Positions 25,780 through 34,398 of a stretch of DNA of 35,708 nucleotides are shown piece after piece. This DNA comes from Actinomadura hibisca NBRC 15177 (lineage in GTDB: Bacteria; Actinomycetota; Actinomycetes; Streptosporangiales; Streptosporangiaceae): the NCBI RefSeq assembly GCF_001552635.1, contig NZ_BCRO01000116.1:1-35708 (forward strand). The letters run 5' to 3'. The position numbers and the translations under genes were made by a program. Every line of letters starts with the position of its first letter. Positions within the stretch are counted from its first letter, which is position 1. The notes under the pieces are model-generated. The model searched no databases. It saw nothing but the letters and a program-made list of their open reading frames with translations, and was not told the DNA's origin.

Positions 25780-27462
25780 TCATCCCGAAGAGTCCGGTGC
25801 GGCGCGCTCGTCCGCTACCGCCACGCCCGCGTCGGGCACGCGCGGGTAGTGCAGGTCGAACGCCGGGCGCTCGGACCGGATGCGCGGGATCGAGGTGAAG
25901 TTGTGCCGGGGCGGCGGGCAGGTCGTCGCCCATTCCAGGGAGTTGCCGTAGCCCCAGGGGTCGTCGGCTTCCACGCGCGGGGCGTGCCGCGCGGTCCGGT
26001 ACACGTTGTAGAGGAAGAACAGCGTGGACACGCCCAGGATGAACGCCCCGACGCTGGACAGCCGGTTGAGGCCGGTGAATTCGGCGGGGTAGTCGGCGTA
26101 ACGGCGCGGCATTCCCTCGGCGCCCAGCCAGTGCTGCACCAGGAAGGTGGTGTGGAAGCCGACGAACAGGAACCAAAAATGGATTTTGCCGAGGCGCTCG
26201 TCCAGCATCTTCCCGGTCATCTTCGGCCACCAGAAATAGAACCCGGCGAACATCGCGAACACCACCGTGCCGAACACCACGTAATGGAAGTGGGCGACCA
26301 CGAAGTAGGAGTCGGTGACGTGGAAGTCCAGCGGCGGCGAGGCCAGGATGACGCCGGTCAGCCCGCCGAACAGGAAGGTGACCAGGAACCCCACCGACCA
26401 GAGCATGGGCGTCTCCATGCTGATGTGCCCGCGCCACATCGTGCCGACCCAGTTGAAGAACTTCACCCCGGTCGGCACCGCGATCAGGAACGTCATGAAC
26501 GAGAAGAACGGCAGCAGGATCTGCCCGGTGGGGAACATGTGGTGCGCCCACACCGCCATCGACAGGCCCGCGATGGTGATGGTCGCGCCGACCATGCCGA
26601 AGTAGCCGAACAGCGGCTTGCGGCTGAACACCGGGATGATCTCGGTGATGATGCCGAAGAACGGCAGCGCGATGATGTAGACCTCGGGATGGCCGAAGAA
26701 CCAGAACAGGTGCTGCCACAACAGCGCGCCCCCGTTGGCGGCGTCGAACACGTGCGAGCCGAGCTTGCGGTCGGCCATCAGCACCAGCAGCGCCGCCGCC
26801 AGGATCGGGAAGGCCATCAGCACCAGCAGGCTGGTCAGGAAGATGTTCCAGGTGAAGATCGGCATCCGGAACATCGTCATGCCGGGCGCGCGCATGCCCA
26901 CGATGGTGGTGATGAAGTTGACCCCGCCGAGGATGGTGCCGAAGCCCGACAACACCAGCCCCATGATCCACAGGTCGCCGCCCACGCCCGGCGACCGCAC
27001 GCCGTTGCTGAGCGGGGTGTAGGCGGTCCAGCCGAAGCTCGCCGCGCCGCCGGGCGACACGAACGACAGGAACACGATCAGCCCGCCGAACAGGAACAAC
27101 CAGTAGCTGAACATGTTGAGCCGGGGGAAGGCCACGTCCGGCGACCCGATCTGCAACGGCATGATCACGTTGGCGAACCCCACGAACAGCGGCGTCGCGA
27201 ACAGCAGCAACATCACCGTGCCGTGGATGGTGAACATCTGGTTGTACTGCTCGTTGCTGACGAACTGCCGCCCCGGCTCGGCGAGCTCGGCCCGCAGGAC
27301 CATGGCCATCAGCCCGGCCAGCAGGAAGAACACGAACGAGGTGGTCAGGTACAGGTAGCCGATGACCTTGTGGTCGGTGGTGGTGAGCCAGGAGACCACC
27401 ACCGATCCCTTGGAGCGCCGCACCGGCGGGGCCTCGGGCAGTTCGCGGCCGAGAAGGACCAT
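25780..27462 (-). CDS. ctaD: Cytochrome c oxidase subunit I
   Basis: 560 residues from ATG, with GGAG 5 nt upstream. The protein has twelve hydrophobic helices. H80 (TIHGT) and H393 (HFHYVV) are low-spin and high-spin heme ligands by family position. H258, with E260 and Y262 in GHPEVY, and H308/H309 in WAHHMF form the CuB site and the His-Tyr cross-link. K334 (TGVKFF) is in the K proton channel. It is the catalytic subunit of an aa3-type terminal oxidase that reduces oxygen and pumps protons. Subunits II-IV and the bc1 genes are not adjacent, so this is a solitary copy, perhaps a paralogue of the main ctaD. Confidence 0.97.
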   Translation of the reverse strand: MVLLGRELPEAPPVRRSKGSVVVSWLTTTDHKVIGYLYLTTSFVFFLLAGLMAMVLRAELAEPGRQFVSNEQYNQMFTIHGTVMLLLFATPLFVGFANVIMPLQIGSPDVAFPRLNMFSYWLFLFGGLIVFLSFVSPGGAASFGWTAYTPLSNGVRSPGVGGDLWIMGLVLSGFGTILGGVNFITTIVGMRAPGMTMFRMPIFTWNIFLTSLLVLMAFPILAAALLVLMADRKLGSHVFDAANGGALLWQHLFWFFGHPEVYIIALPFFGIITEIIPVFSRKPLFGYFGMVGATITIAGLSMAVWAHHMFPTGQILLPFFSFMTFLIAVPTGVKFFNWVGTMWRGHISMETPMLWSVGFLVTFLFGGLTGVILASPPLDFHVTDSYFVVAHFHYVVFGTVVFAMFAGFYFWWPKMTGKMLDERLGKIHFWFLFVGFHTTFLVQHWLGAEGMPRRYADYPAEFTGLNRLSSVGAFILGVSTLFFLYNVYRTARHAPRVEADDPWGYGNSLEWATTCPPPRHNFTSIPRIRSERPAFDLHYPRVPDAGVAVADERAAPDSSG

Positions 27463-27540
27463 TCCTGCTCCCTGGGGACGGGGACGCCTTTCACTATTCG
27501 CCGCCGTCCCAGGCGGCGCAAGAGCACATATCGTGACGCC

Positions 27541-28032
27541 ATGGAGAGGATCCTGGTCAGCTCGTGCCTGCTGGGCCGCCCGGTGCGCTACGACGGCGCG
27601 GGCAAGCCGGTGGCCGGCGCCCTGTTCGAGGGCTGGCGCGCGGCGGGACGGCTGGTGCCGTTCTGCCCGGAGGTGGGAGGCGGCCTGCCGGTGCCGCGCC
27701 CGCCCGCCGAGATCGTCGGCGGCGACGGCACGGCGGTACTGGACGGCACCGCGCGCGTGCTGACCGACAACGGACAGGACGTGACGGAGGCGTTCCTACG
27801 CGGAGCCCGACTGGCCCTGGACACCGCACACCGGTCCGGGGCAAGGATCGCGATCCTGAAAGAAGGCAGCCCGTCATGCGGCAGCCACCGCATCTACGAC
27901 GGAACGTTCTCGGGCCGCTCAACAGCAGGCGACGGCGTAACGGCCGCCCTACTGGAACGAGAGGGCCTGCACGTGTTCAGCGAGAACGACCTACCCGCCG
28001 TGGCCGCCCTGCTGGCGAACCTGGAGTCATAG
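27541..28032 (+). CDS. DUF523 protein, TudS-like Fe-S desulfidase
   Basis: 163 residues, a complete DUF523 domain. SSCLLGRPVRYDG begins it, and the three conserved cysteines are C9, C42 (FCPEV) and C113 (SPSCGS). In characterised DUF523 members of the TudS type these cysteines hold a 4Fe-4S cluster that removes sulfur from 2-thiouracil (established for that family). Here the activity is inferred from the family. The gene is divergent from ctaD with a 78-bp gap, in which a CGCCGCC/GGCGGCG hairpin (27499-27518) lies. It is cytoplasmic and single-domain. Confidence 0.88.
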   Translation: MERILVSSCLLGRPVRYDGAGKPVAGALFEGWRAAGRLVPFCPEVGGGLPVPRPPAEIVGGDGTAVLDGTARVLTDNGQDVTEAFLRGARLALDTAHRSGARIAILKEGSPSCGSHRIYDGTFSGRSTAGDGVTAALLEREGLHVFSENDLPAVAALLANLES

Positions 28033-28085
28033 GTTTCTGAATCTGCCATCCTGACCAATCCTCCCGAACTCCGCATAAGGGGCCC

Positions 28086-29240
28086 GTGTTGTCATTGCCG
28101 CATCCGGAAGCCGTCTGGACCGAGGCCGTCATGCTGGCCGTGCTCGCCGAGACGTCGCCGGAGTTGTCCGGCCTCGGCTTGGCTCCGTACCTGGGAGGGC
28201 TGCGCCGTGACGACGTCGGCAACGGCTGGTGGGGCATGGCCTGGGTCGAGGGCGGGCGCGCGGTCCTGTTCGGCTACGACGTGGACTACAGCCAGACCCG
28301 GGACGTGCACCCGCCGCTGGACCTGCTCGCGGGCGGGCCGGACTGGCTGCCGTGGGAGTGGCTGCACAAGGTGATGCGGCATGCGCAGACCCTCGCCTAC
28401 GTGTACTGGTGGGACGGCTCGTCCTGGTCGCACACGCCCTACCCGGAGGGGCTGCGCGACGGCCTCACCTACGGGGCCGACGCCGTGGAGGACTCCTACT
28501 ACGAGCACACGGACGCCGATCGGCAGAGCGAGGTGTCCGGCGTCCTCGCCCGGCTGTCGTCGGCGGTGGCCGCCGGGGCGGTGGACCGTGCGGTGCTGGA
28601 GCCCGTGGTGGAGCTGCTGGAGGACGACGGCGACGTCGAGCCCGCGCTCGCCATGGCCACGGCGCTGGGCGCGACGCCCGGCTCGTCGCGGCCGGAGATC
28701 GCCGCCGGGCAGGGCGAGCCCGCGGACCGGCGCGTCTACCTGATCGACCCCAGCCATGCGGCCAGCGCGATCGGCGTGGCGATGCGCGCGGCGTCCGAGC
28801 TGGAGCGTCCCGCGCCCGTCGCGGGACCGGCGCTGGAGCGGGTGGTGGAGTGGCTGCGCGACTCCGGCGAGACCGCCGTCACCGTCGCTCGGGCCGGAAA
28901 CCAGACCGGGTCGCGTTCCTTCATCTCCGCCTCCCTCCAGTGGCTCGACGAGCGGCTGGTGGAGCTGCTGCACGCCTGGCGCGACGAGGACGACGCCGAG
29001 CAGGGCCGCTGGCTGTACGCCCGCATCGCGCTGACCGGCGACCAGGTGACCGTCGAACGCGCCTACGACCATGCGCCGTCATGGTGGGAGGGCGGCACGG
29101 TGCCCGCGCACATGCTGGACCGGCTGCGCGAGGAGATGCACGCCCGCGCGCCCCAGTGGCGTCCGGGCTGGGCGGAGCTGCTCGACGCGGACCTGTGGAA
29201 GACGGGCGCGCCTCCCGAGCTGTGCTGGCGCCCCTCCTGA
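28086..29240 (+). CDS. Hypothetical protein, 384 residues
   Basis: Starts at GTG and is read with normal codon bias. I do not recognise the family. The N-terminal third is rich in Trp and Tyr (GGNGWWG-like DVGNGWWGMAW, LPWEWLHKVM, YVYWWDGSSW). The middle is acidic and helical. The C-terminal third contains RWLYARIAL and HAPSWWEGG, ending with another Trp-rich stretch. There is no signal peptide or membrane segment, so it is probably cytoplasmic. The pattern is reminiscent of actinobacterial proteins that accompany toxin or immunity loci, but no toxin gene is present and I do not assign one. It lies 53 bp after the DUF523 gene. Confidence 0.75.
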   Translation: MLSLPHPEAVWTEAVMLAVLAETSPELSGLGLAPYLGGLRRDDVGNGWWGMAWVEGGRAVLFGYDVDYSQTRDVHPPLDLLAGGPDWLPWEWLHKVMRHAQTLAYVYWWDGSSWSHTPYPEGLRDGLTYGADAVEDSYYEHTDADRQSEVSGVLARLSSAVAAGAVDRAVLEPVVELLEDDGDVEPALAMATALGATPGSSRPEIAAGQGEPADRRVYLIDPSHAASAIGVAMRAASELERPAPVAGPALERVVEWLRDSGETAVTVARAGNQTGSRSFISASLQWLDERLVELLHAWRDEDDAEQGRWLYARIALTGDQVTVERAYDHAPSWWEGGTVPAHMLDRLREEMHARAPQWRPGWAELLDADLWKTGAPPELCWRPS

Positions 29241-29250
29241 GACCGGCCCG

Positions 29251-29274
29251 CCGCCGGGCCGCGAGGCCCGGCGG
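29251..29274. terminator. Convergent terminator hairpin
   Basis: CCGCCGGGCC (29251-29260) pairs with GGCCCGGCGG (29265-29274) around a GCGA loop. It lies between the convergent hypothetical gene and the CU044_5270-family gene and can end both transcripts. Confidence 0.75.
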
Positions 29275-29288
29275 TGGCCGTCGTGCGG

Positions 29289-30197
29289 CTACTTGGGCAG
29301 GTGGTCGGTCCACTCTGCGTAGACGGTGAAGGTCCCTTCCGTCCAGTACTCCCCACCGTCGTGCGCCACCATGAAGTTGCTGTCGCGGACCCGGCCGGTG
29401 CCGGGGTCCACCACTAGGCGGGCCTGCTGGCCCTCGGCCAGGACGATCAGCAGGCCCTCGCCGCCCCGGACCGGGCCCAGCGCGGTGACCTGCGGCAGCG
29501 CCGCCAGCGCGCGGAGCGCCGCGCCGCGCACCTTCGGCGTCGCCGGGAGCTGCGAGACCAGCGCCACCAGCGAGGTGCGCAGGAACTGATCGCGCGCGGC
29601 GGCGTCGGGACGGCCCGCGCTGGTGCGCAGGTCGCTGCCCTTGATCAGGGCCCTGATGCGCTCGGTCAGCCTCCCGGGCTCGGTCGGCAGCGTGCGGATC
29701 TCCTCGAAGCCGGTGCCCTCGTGCACCAGGGAGACGCTCCGCTTCACCGGCAGCCGGAACACCTTCCCTTCGCTCTTGACGTTGCGCACCCACGCGGTGC
29801 CGTCGCGACGCGTCCACGACTCGCCGACCGTGCGCCCGCCCTCCCTCTCGGTGGTGACGGTGCGGACGTACCAGTACCTCCCGGTCCCCTCGGTGGCCCG
29901 CTCCGCCGTCCCGGCCGCCGCCAGCAGCACCTGCCGCGCCGACTGCGGCTGCGCGACCGGCGGGCTGTTGGGCGTGACGGTCGGGGCGGTGCCGCCGGAC
30001 GCCAGCACGATCGCGGTGGCCGCGACGGCCGCCGTCCCGGCCAGGCCGAGCCCGCCGGCCAGCAGGCCGCGCCTGCGGCGCTGCGCCGGGGCTTGGCCGC
30101 GCATGGCGCGCTGGAGCTGGTGGCGGCGCGCGTCGGTCACGTCCCCGTCGGGCTCGGGCTTGGCAAGCAGGGCGCCGAGCTGCTGGATCTCATCCAT
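29289..30197 (-). CDS. CU044_5270-family membrane protein
   Basis: 302 residues from the ATG, with GAGGAG about 8 nt upstream; the open frame beyond it is unsupported. The start MDEIQQLGALLAKPEP and the single membrane helix after RRRRG (about 42-70) are typical of this actinobacterial family, which is often encoded next to an ECF sigma factor and looks like an anti-sigma or membrane sensor partner (family knowledge). The large extracytoplasmic half contains YWYVRTVTT, a lipoprotein-binding-like strand set and GEYWTEGTFTVYAEW. No sigma factor gene lies beside it; the neighbour is a divergent phosphotransferase. Its role is unknown. Confidence 0.82.
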   Translation of the reverse strand: MDEIQQLGALLAKPEPDGDVTDARRHQLQRAMRGQAPAQRRRRGLLAGGLGLAGTAAVAATAIVLASGGTAPTVTPNSPPVAQPQSARQVLLAAAGTAERATEGTGRYWYVRTVTTEREGGRTVGESWTRRDGTAWVRNVKSEGKVFRLPVKRSVSLVHEGTGFEEIRTLPTEPGRLTERIRALIKGSDLRTSAGRPDAAARDQFLRTSLVALVSQLPATPKVRGAALRALAALPQVTALGPVRGGEGLLIVLAEGQQARLVVDPGTGRVRDSNFMVAHDGGEYWTEGTFTVYAEWTDHLPK

Positions 30198-30288
30198 GGT
30201 GGTTCTCCTCGCCGGAGACGCGGATCGCTTTCCCGCCCGAATCGTAAATCGTTTGCGGGCAGCCGAGCCCGGCGAGGACGCTGGCGCG

Positions 30289-31218
30289 ATGGCAGCGCCT
30301 CCCGAGTTCGCGACGATGCGCGAGCACACCGCGCGGGTCGGCGACGTCGCGTTCTGGTGGCCGCACGTCGCCGAGGCCCTACGGCGACACGGCCTGCTGG
30401 ACGCGCGCCACGAACCGGTCGCGGGCTTCAACGCGACCTACCCAACCTTCGTCTACGGCGACGTGGTGGTGAAACTGTTCGGGACGACCCACGCCTGGCG
30501 CGCGTGCCACGCCGCCGAACGCGCCGCCCAGGCCCTGGTCGCGACCGATCCCACCATCGCCGCGCCCCGGCTGCTGGCCGAAGGCTGGCTGTTCGACGCG
30601 AGCTGGCCCTACCTGATCACCAGCCGGATGCCCGGCGAGGCCGCCTGGCGCGCCGACCTCACGCACGCGCAACTCCTGACGCTGGCCCGGGACGTGGGAC
30701 GGCAGGTCCGCCGCGTCCACGCGCTGCGCCCCGGCCCCGGCATCGCCACCCACGCCGACTGGCCGGACCTCGACGTGACGGCGGCCGTGGCACGAAGCTC
30801 GCTGCCCCCGCACCTGACCGCGCAGGTGGACGGCTACCTGGCGCGGCTCGGCCCGCCCGACCCGGTGTTCACGCACGGCGACCTCACCGCCAACCACGTC
30901 TACGTGGCCGGCGGCCGCCTCACCGGCATCATCGACTGGGGCGACGCGATGGTCATCGACCGGCACTGCGAGCTGATCCAGCCCTACCGCGACCTGTTCG
31001 GCTGCGACCGCGAGGCGTTCGCGGCGTTCCTGGCGGCGGCGGAGTGGCCGGTCGGCGCGGACTTCCCGCGCCTCGCCCTGGGCCACGCGCTGCACCGGCA
31101 GGCCGTCGGGTTCGCCCAGCACCACTCGATGGACGTGTTCGCGCCGATCGCCGAGGCGTTCCCGCTGGACGACATCGCCACGCTGGACGAGCTGGCCGGA
31201 GTGTTGTTCGCGACGTGA
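30289..31218 (+). CDS. APH-fold phosphotransferase
   Basis: 309 residues from the ATG at 30289 (GAGGA about 10 nt upstream); an ATG at 30316 is possible. The aminoglycoside phosphotransferase/choline kinase fold is shown by the catalytic loop HGDLTANHV and the metal motif IIDWGDA. The N-lobe has VVKLFG with the ATP-binding lysine. It should phosphorylate a small hydroxylated or amine substrate, possibly an antibiotic. The substrate cannot be read from the sequence, and many such proteins are not resistance enzymes. It is divergent from the CU044_5270 gene and converges on the response regulator gene with essentially no gap. Confidence 0.88.
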   Translation: MAAPPEFATMREHTARVGDVAFWWPHVAEALRRHGLLDARHEPVAGFNATYPTFVYGDVVVKLFGTTHAWRACHAAERAAQALVATDPTIAAPRLLAEGWLFDASWPYLITSRMPGEAAWRADLTHAQLLTLARDVGRQVRRVHALRPGPGIATHADWPDLDVTAAVARSSLPPHLTAQVDGYLARLGPPDPVFTHGDLTANHVYVAGGRLTGIIDWGDAMVIDRHCELIQPYRDLFGCDREAFAAFLAAAEWPVGADFPRLALGHALHRQAVGFAQHHSMDVFAPIAEAFPLDDIATLDELAGVLFAT

Positions 31219-31893
31219 TCAGGCGGCCGGCTCCACCAGCCCCGCGTCGTAGGCGGCGATCACGAGCTGGACGCGGTCGCGCGCGTCCAGCTTGGCCAGC
31301 AACCGCGCCACGTGTGCCTTGGCGGTGGCGGGGCTGATGTGCAGCTCGGCGGCGATCTCGGCGTTGGAGCGGCCCCGGCCGACCAGCGTCAGCACCTCGC
31401 GCTCGCGGTCGGTGACGCCCGCCAGCGGGCGGCGCTCGGGCGCCGCGGCGGGCCGGGCCGCGAACTCGCCGATCAGGCGGCGGGTGACGCCCGGCGCGAT
31501 CAGCGCGTCCCCGGCGGCCACGACCCGGACCGCCGCGAGGATGTCCTCCAGCGCCATGTCCTTCACCAGGAACCCCGACGCGCCCGCGCGCAGCGCCCCG
31601 TACACGTACTCGTCGTCGTCGAAGGTCGTCAGGACCAGCACCCGCGCGGCGACGCCGGGATCGGCGGCGATGTGGCGGGTGGCCTCGATGCCGTCCATGC
31701 CGGGCATCCGGATGTCCATGACGACCACGTCGGGCCGCGTCTCGCGGGCCAGCCGCACCGCCTCCGCGCCGGTCCCGGCCTCGCCCACGACGGTCAGGCC
31801 GGGCGTGGCGTCGATGAGGACGCGCAACCCGGCGCGGATCAGCGGCTGGTCGTCGGCCAGCACGACGCGCACCGGCGTCCCGTCGCCGCTCAT
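31219..31893 (-). CDS. NarL/FixJ-type response regulator
   Basis: 224 residues. The receiver domain has D14/D15 (LADDQPL), the phospho-acceptor D60 (VVMDIRMPGMDG) and K109 (GFLVKDM). The C-terminal LuxR-type helix-turn-helix is GVTDREREVLTLVGRG and SNAEIAAELHISPATAKAHVARL. Its start overlaps the kinase stop (ATGA), so the pair is translationally coupled, with the kinase first. It should activate or repress genes in response to that kinase. A candidate site is the palindrome upstream of the kinase. It converges on the phosphotransferase gene. Confidence 0.95.
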   Translation of the reverse strand: MSGDGTPVRVVLADDQPLIRAGLRVLIDATPGLTVVGEAGTGAEAVRLARETRPDVVVMDIRMPGMDGIEATRHIAADPGVAARVLVLTTFDDDEYVYGALRAGASGFLVKDMALEDILAAVRVVAAGDALIAPGVTRRLIGEFAARPAAAPERRPLAGVTDREREVLTLVGRGRSNAEIAAELHISPATAKAHVARLLAKLDARDRVQLVIAAYDAGLVEPAA

Positions 31894-33032
31894 CGGACCG
31901 GCTCCGGAAGCGGCAGCCGGGCGGCGACGCGGAACCCGCCCTCGGGGCGCGGACCGGCGGTCAGCCCGCCATTGAGCAGCCCCACCCGCTCGTGCATCCC
32001 GGTGATGCCGTAACCGCCGGGGCCGGGGGGACGCCCCGTGCCGTCGTCCACGATCTCGATGGCGACCTCCCCGTCGTGCTGCTCGATGGTGACGCGGCAG
32101 GCGTCGGTCCCGGCGTGCCGCACCACGTTGGTGACGGCCTCCTGCACGATCCGGTACGCCGACAGGTCGATCTCGGCGGGCAGCGGCCGCCGCTCCCCCA
32201 CCCACCGCACCTCGACGCGCACCCCGGCGTCGCCGGTGGCGGCCGCGAGCCGGTCCAGGTCGGCCAGGCCGGGCGCGGGATCGAGCGGCGCGGCCTCCTC
32301 CGCACCGGCGTCGGTGCGGCGCAGCGCGCCCAGCATCCGGCGCAGCCCCGACAGGGTGTCGCGGCTGGTGGTCTCGATGGCGGCCAGCGCCTTGCGGGCC
32401 TCGTCGGGCCGGGTGTCGATGACGCGCGCCCCGACCCCGGCCTGGATGGCGATGATGCCGATGCTGTGGGCCACCATGTCGTGCAGCTCGCGGGCGATGC
32501 GCAGCCGCTCGGCGGTGACGGCCTGCGCGGTGGCCTGGGCGCGCAGGGCCTCGGCGTGCGCGCGGCGCTCGCCGAAGGAGTCACCGGCGATCCAGGCGGC
32601 GACGGTCGCGAGCAGCACGGCCACCGCCGCGTTGACCATGGCGTTGCCGTGGGTCATCACCGCGGTGTAGAGCAGCTGGAGGGCGACGGTCAGGACGGCG
32701 GCCGGAAGCGAGACCCGGCGCCTGCGCGTCGCGGCGAGGTAGGCGATGACCAGGTCGTTCACCGCGACCATCAGGTATCCGACCTCGGCCGGGAGGTCCG
32801 GCCCGGCGGCGGGCGCGATGAACCAGCCCGACAGCAGGACCAGCAGCCCCAGCACCGGCCGCCGGGCCACCAGCCCGAGCGGGAGCACCAGCGCCACGAG
32901 GGCGGGGACCGACGTCGCGCTGCCGCGCATCGGGTCGGCGCCCTGCACCGCCAGGAAGAACAGGGGCGGGAACAGCAGCGCGCCGATCCAGCCCACGATG
33001 CCGCCCGGCACCCCACGTCGCTTGTCTGACAT
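31890..33032 (-). CDS. Sensor histidine kinase (NarL-partner, HisKA_3 type)
   Basis: 380 residues from ATG. Four or five membrane helices (12-148) come first with only short loops, so it probably senses a membrane or cell-envelope signal. H184 in ERLRIARELHDMVAHS is the phosphorylated histidine of the HisKA_3 dimerisation domain. The ATPase domain has EAVTNVVRHA, IVDDGTGRPP and GGYGITGMHERV. It autophosphorylates and passes phosphate to the regulator encoded just downstream with a 4-nt overlap. The ligand is unknown. Confidence 0.95.
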   Translation of the reverse strand: MSDKRRGVPGGIVGWIGALLFPPLFFLAVQGADPMRGSATSVPALVALVLPLGLVARRPVLGLLVLLSGWFIAPAAGPDLPAEVGYLMVAVNDLVIAYLAATRRRRVSLPAAVLTVALQLLYTAVMTHGNAMVNAAVAVLLATVAAWIAGDSFGERRAHAEALRAQATAQAVTAERLRIARELHDMVAHSIGIIAIQAGVGARVIDTRPDEARKALAAIETTSRDTLSGLRRMLGALRRTDAGAEEAAPLDPAPGLADLDRLAAATGDAGVRVEVRWVGERRPLPAEIDLSAYRIVQEAVTNVVRHAGTDACRVTIEQHDGEVAIEIVDDGTGRPPGPGGYGITGMHERVGLLNGGLTAGPRPEGGFRVAARLPLPEPVR

Positions 33033-33075
33033 GCGCTGATCGTAACCGTCTGCCCTGGTAGACGCATTGGCCCAC

Positions 33076-33087
33076 GGGCGTACGCCC
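33076..33087. promoter_or_regulatory. Perfect palindrome upstream of the two-component genes
   Basis: GGGCGTACGCCC is its own reverse complement and lies about 45 nt upstream of the kinase start, in the divergent region with the GT87-like gene. Nearby are CGTCT/AGACG around 8 nt and CCCC/GGGG around 5 nt (33096-33108). A response-regulator site or a promoter element is plausible but not shown. Confidence 0.35.
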
Positions 33088-33193
33088 CGAGGCTACCCCT
33101 CATCGGGGATTGTGGCCGTCGGCCCGACGCGCCGGGAGTGCCCGAATCGCCACCGTTGCCACATCTGCTGATCTTCCGGAACGGAGCGGTGTG

Positions 33194-34378
33194 GTGAGAA
33201 CTTGGGCGGCCCCGGTCGCACGTGCGGTGCTGGCGGTCGAGATCGTGGCGGTCACGGTGTTCGCGCTCTGCTACGACTCGCTGGACTTCCGCATCTACAT
33301 GCTGGGCGGCCAGGCGCTGGGCGACGGAGCGAGCCTGTACACCGAGCGGCACGCGGGACTGTGGTTCACGAACACGCCGTTCGCCGCCATGTTGTTCGTT
33401 CCCCTGTCGGAACTGCCCCTGGCGGCGGCGCGGGTGCTCTGGCAACTGGCGTCGGCGGGGGCGTTCGCGTGGGCGTGTGTGACGGCGCTGCGGCTGACGG
33501 GCCGCCGCGTCCCGCCCGGCACGGGGATCTGCGTCATGGCGGCGGGGTTCCTGCTGGCACCGGTGTACCACTCGTTCTTCCAGGGGCAGGTCAACCTGTT
33601 CCTGATGGCGCTGGTGCTGACGGACTTCCACCGGGTGGCGCAGGGCCGCCGGGCGGGGCTGGGCATCGGGATCGCAGCCGCGATCAAACTGACGCCGGCG
33701 GTCTTCATCCTGGTGTTGCTGGTGTCGCGACGGGGCCGGGACGCGGTGGTGGCGGGGGTCGTGTTCGTGATGTGCACGCTCGGCGCGTTCCTGGTCTCGC
33801 CGGACGCTTCGCGGGTCTACTGGCTGCACACCTTCTACGACACCTCGCGCGTGGGCGTCCCCTACATCAGCAACCAGTCGCCGCTGGCGATCGCGGCGCG
33901 GCTGCTGGGCGGCCCTGATGAGATCGGCGGCTGGTTCCCACTCGTCAGCATGGTCCTGATGGTGTGCGGGCTGGCGACGGCGGCGATGTGGGCGCGGCGG
34001 GGCGACTGGCTGGCGGTGGTGGCGGTGGGCGGCGTGACCGGCCTGCTGGTGTCGCCGATCTCCTGGGCACACCACTGGGTGTGGGTGATGCCGGTGCTGG
34101 TCCTGCTGGTGCGGGACGGTCGGCGGACCGTGGCGGCGGCCACGTACGCGCTGTTCGTGCTGGCCCCGATGTGGTGGACGCCGCACGACGGGGGACCGCG
34201 CCAGTACGGCTTCCACGGGCTGACGACACTGGTGGCCAACTGCTACCTGGTGGCGGGACTGACGTTCCTGGCGTACATGGCGGCGCAGGTGAGCTTCGCT
34301 GCCGCCCGCGCCTCGACGCCCGCAGTGCCGTCCGTTCCAGCAGAGGAGCGCCCCAGGGAGACGGCGCTCCCGAGTTAG
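33194..34378 (+). CDS. GT87-like polyprenyl-phosphate-mannose mannosyltransferase (DUF2029)
   Basis: About 394 residues from the GTG at 33194, chosen because GGAG is 7 nt upstream; the frame extends to 33110. About nine or ten membrane helices are visible. The first loop has DFRIYMLGGQAL, with an aspartate at the position of the catalytic acid of GT-C enzymes, and KLTPAVFIL and SPISWAHHWVW are family motifs of GT87 (PimE-like) transferases. It should transfer mannose or another sugar from a polyprenyl phosphate to a lipid or glycan outside the membrane. The gene runs into the acetyltransferase with 20 nt between, so they may be cotranscribed. Confidence 0.85.
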   Translation: MRTWAAPVARAVLAVEIVAVTVFALCYDSLDFRIYMLGGQALGDGASLYTERHAGLWFTNTPFAAMLFVPLSELPLAAARVLWQLASAGAFAWACVTALRLTGRRVPPGTGICVMAAGFLLAPVYHSFFQGQVNLFLMALVLTDFHRVAQGRRAGLGIGIAAAIKLTPAVFILVLLVSRRGRDAVVAGVVFVMCTLGAFLVSPDASRVYWLHTFYDTSRVGVPYISNQSPLAIAARLLGGPDEIGGWFPLVSMVLMVCGLATAAMWARRGDWLAVVAVGGVTGLLVSPISWAHHWVWVMPVLVLLVRDGRRTVAAATYALFVLAPMWWTPHDGGPRQYGFHGLTTLVANCYLVAGLTFLAYMAAQVSFAAARASTPAVPSVPAEERPRETALPS

Positions 34379-34398
34379 TCAGATCGGGAGCCGTCCAA

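Noticed and set aside
25732..28032. Very long open frame on the plus strand opposite ctaD
   Set aside because: It is the antisense shadow of ctaD continuing in frame into the DUF523 gene. The translation over ctaD is Arg/Gly/His-rich with no domain; only the final part, from 27541, is a real gene.
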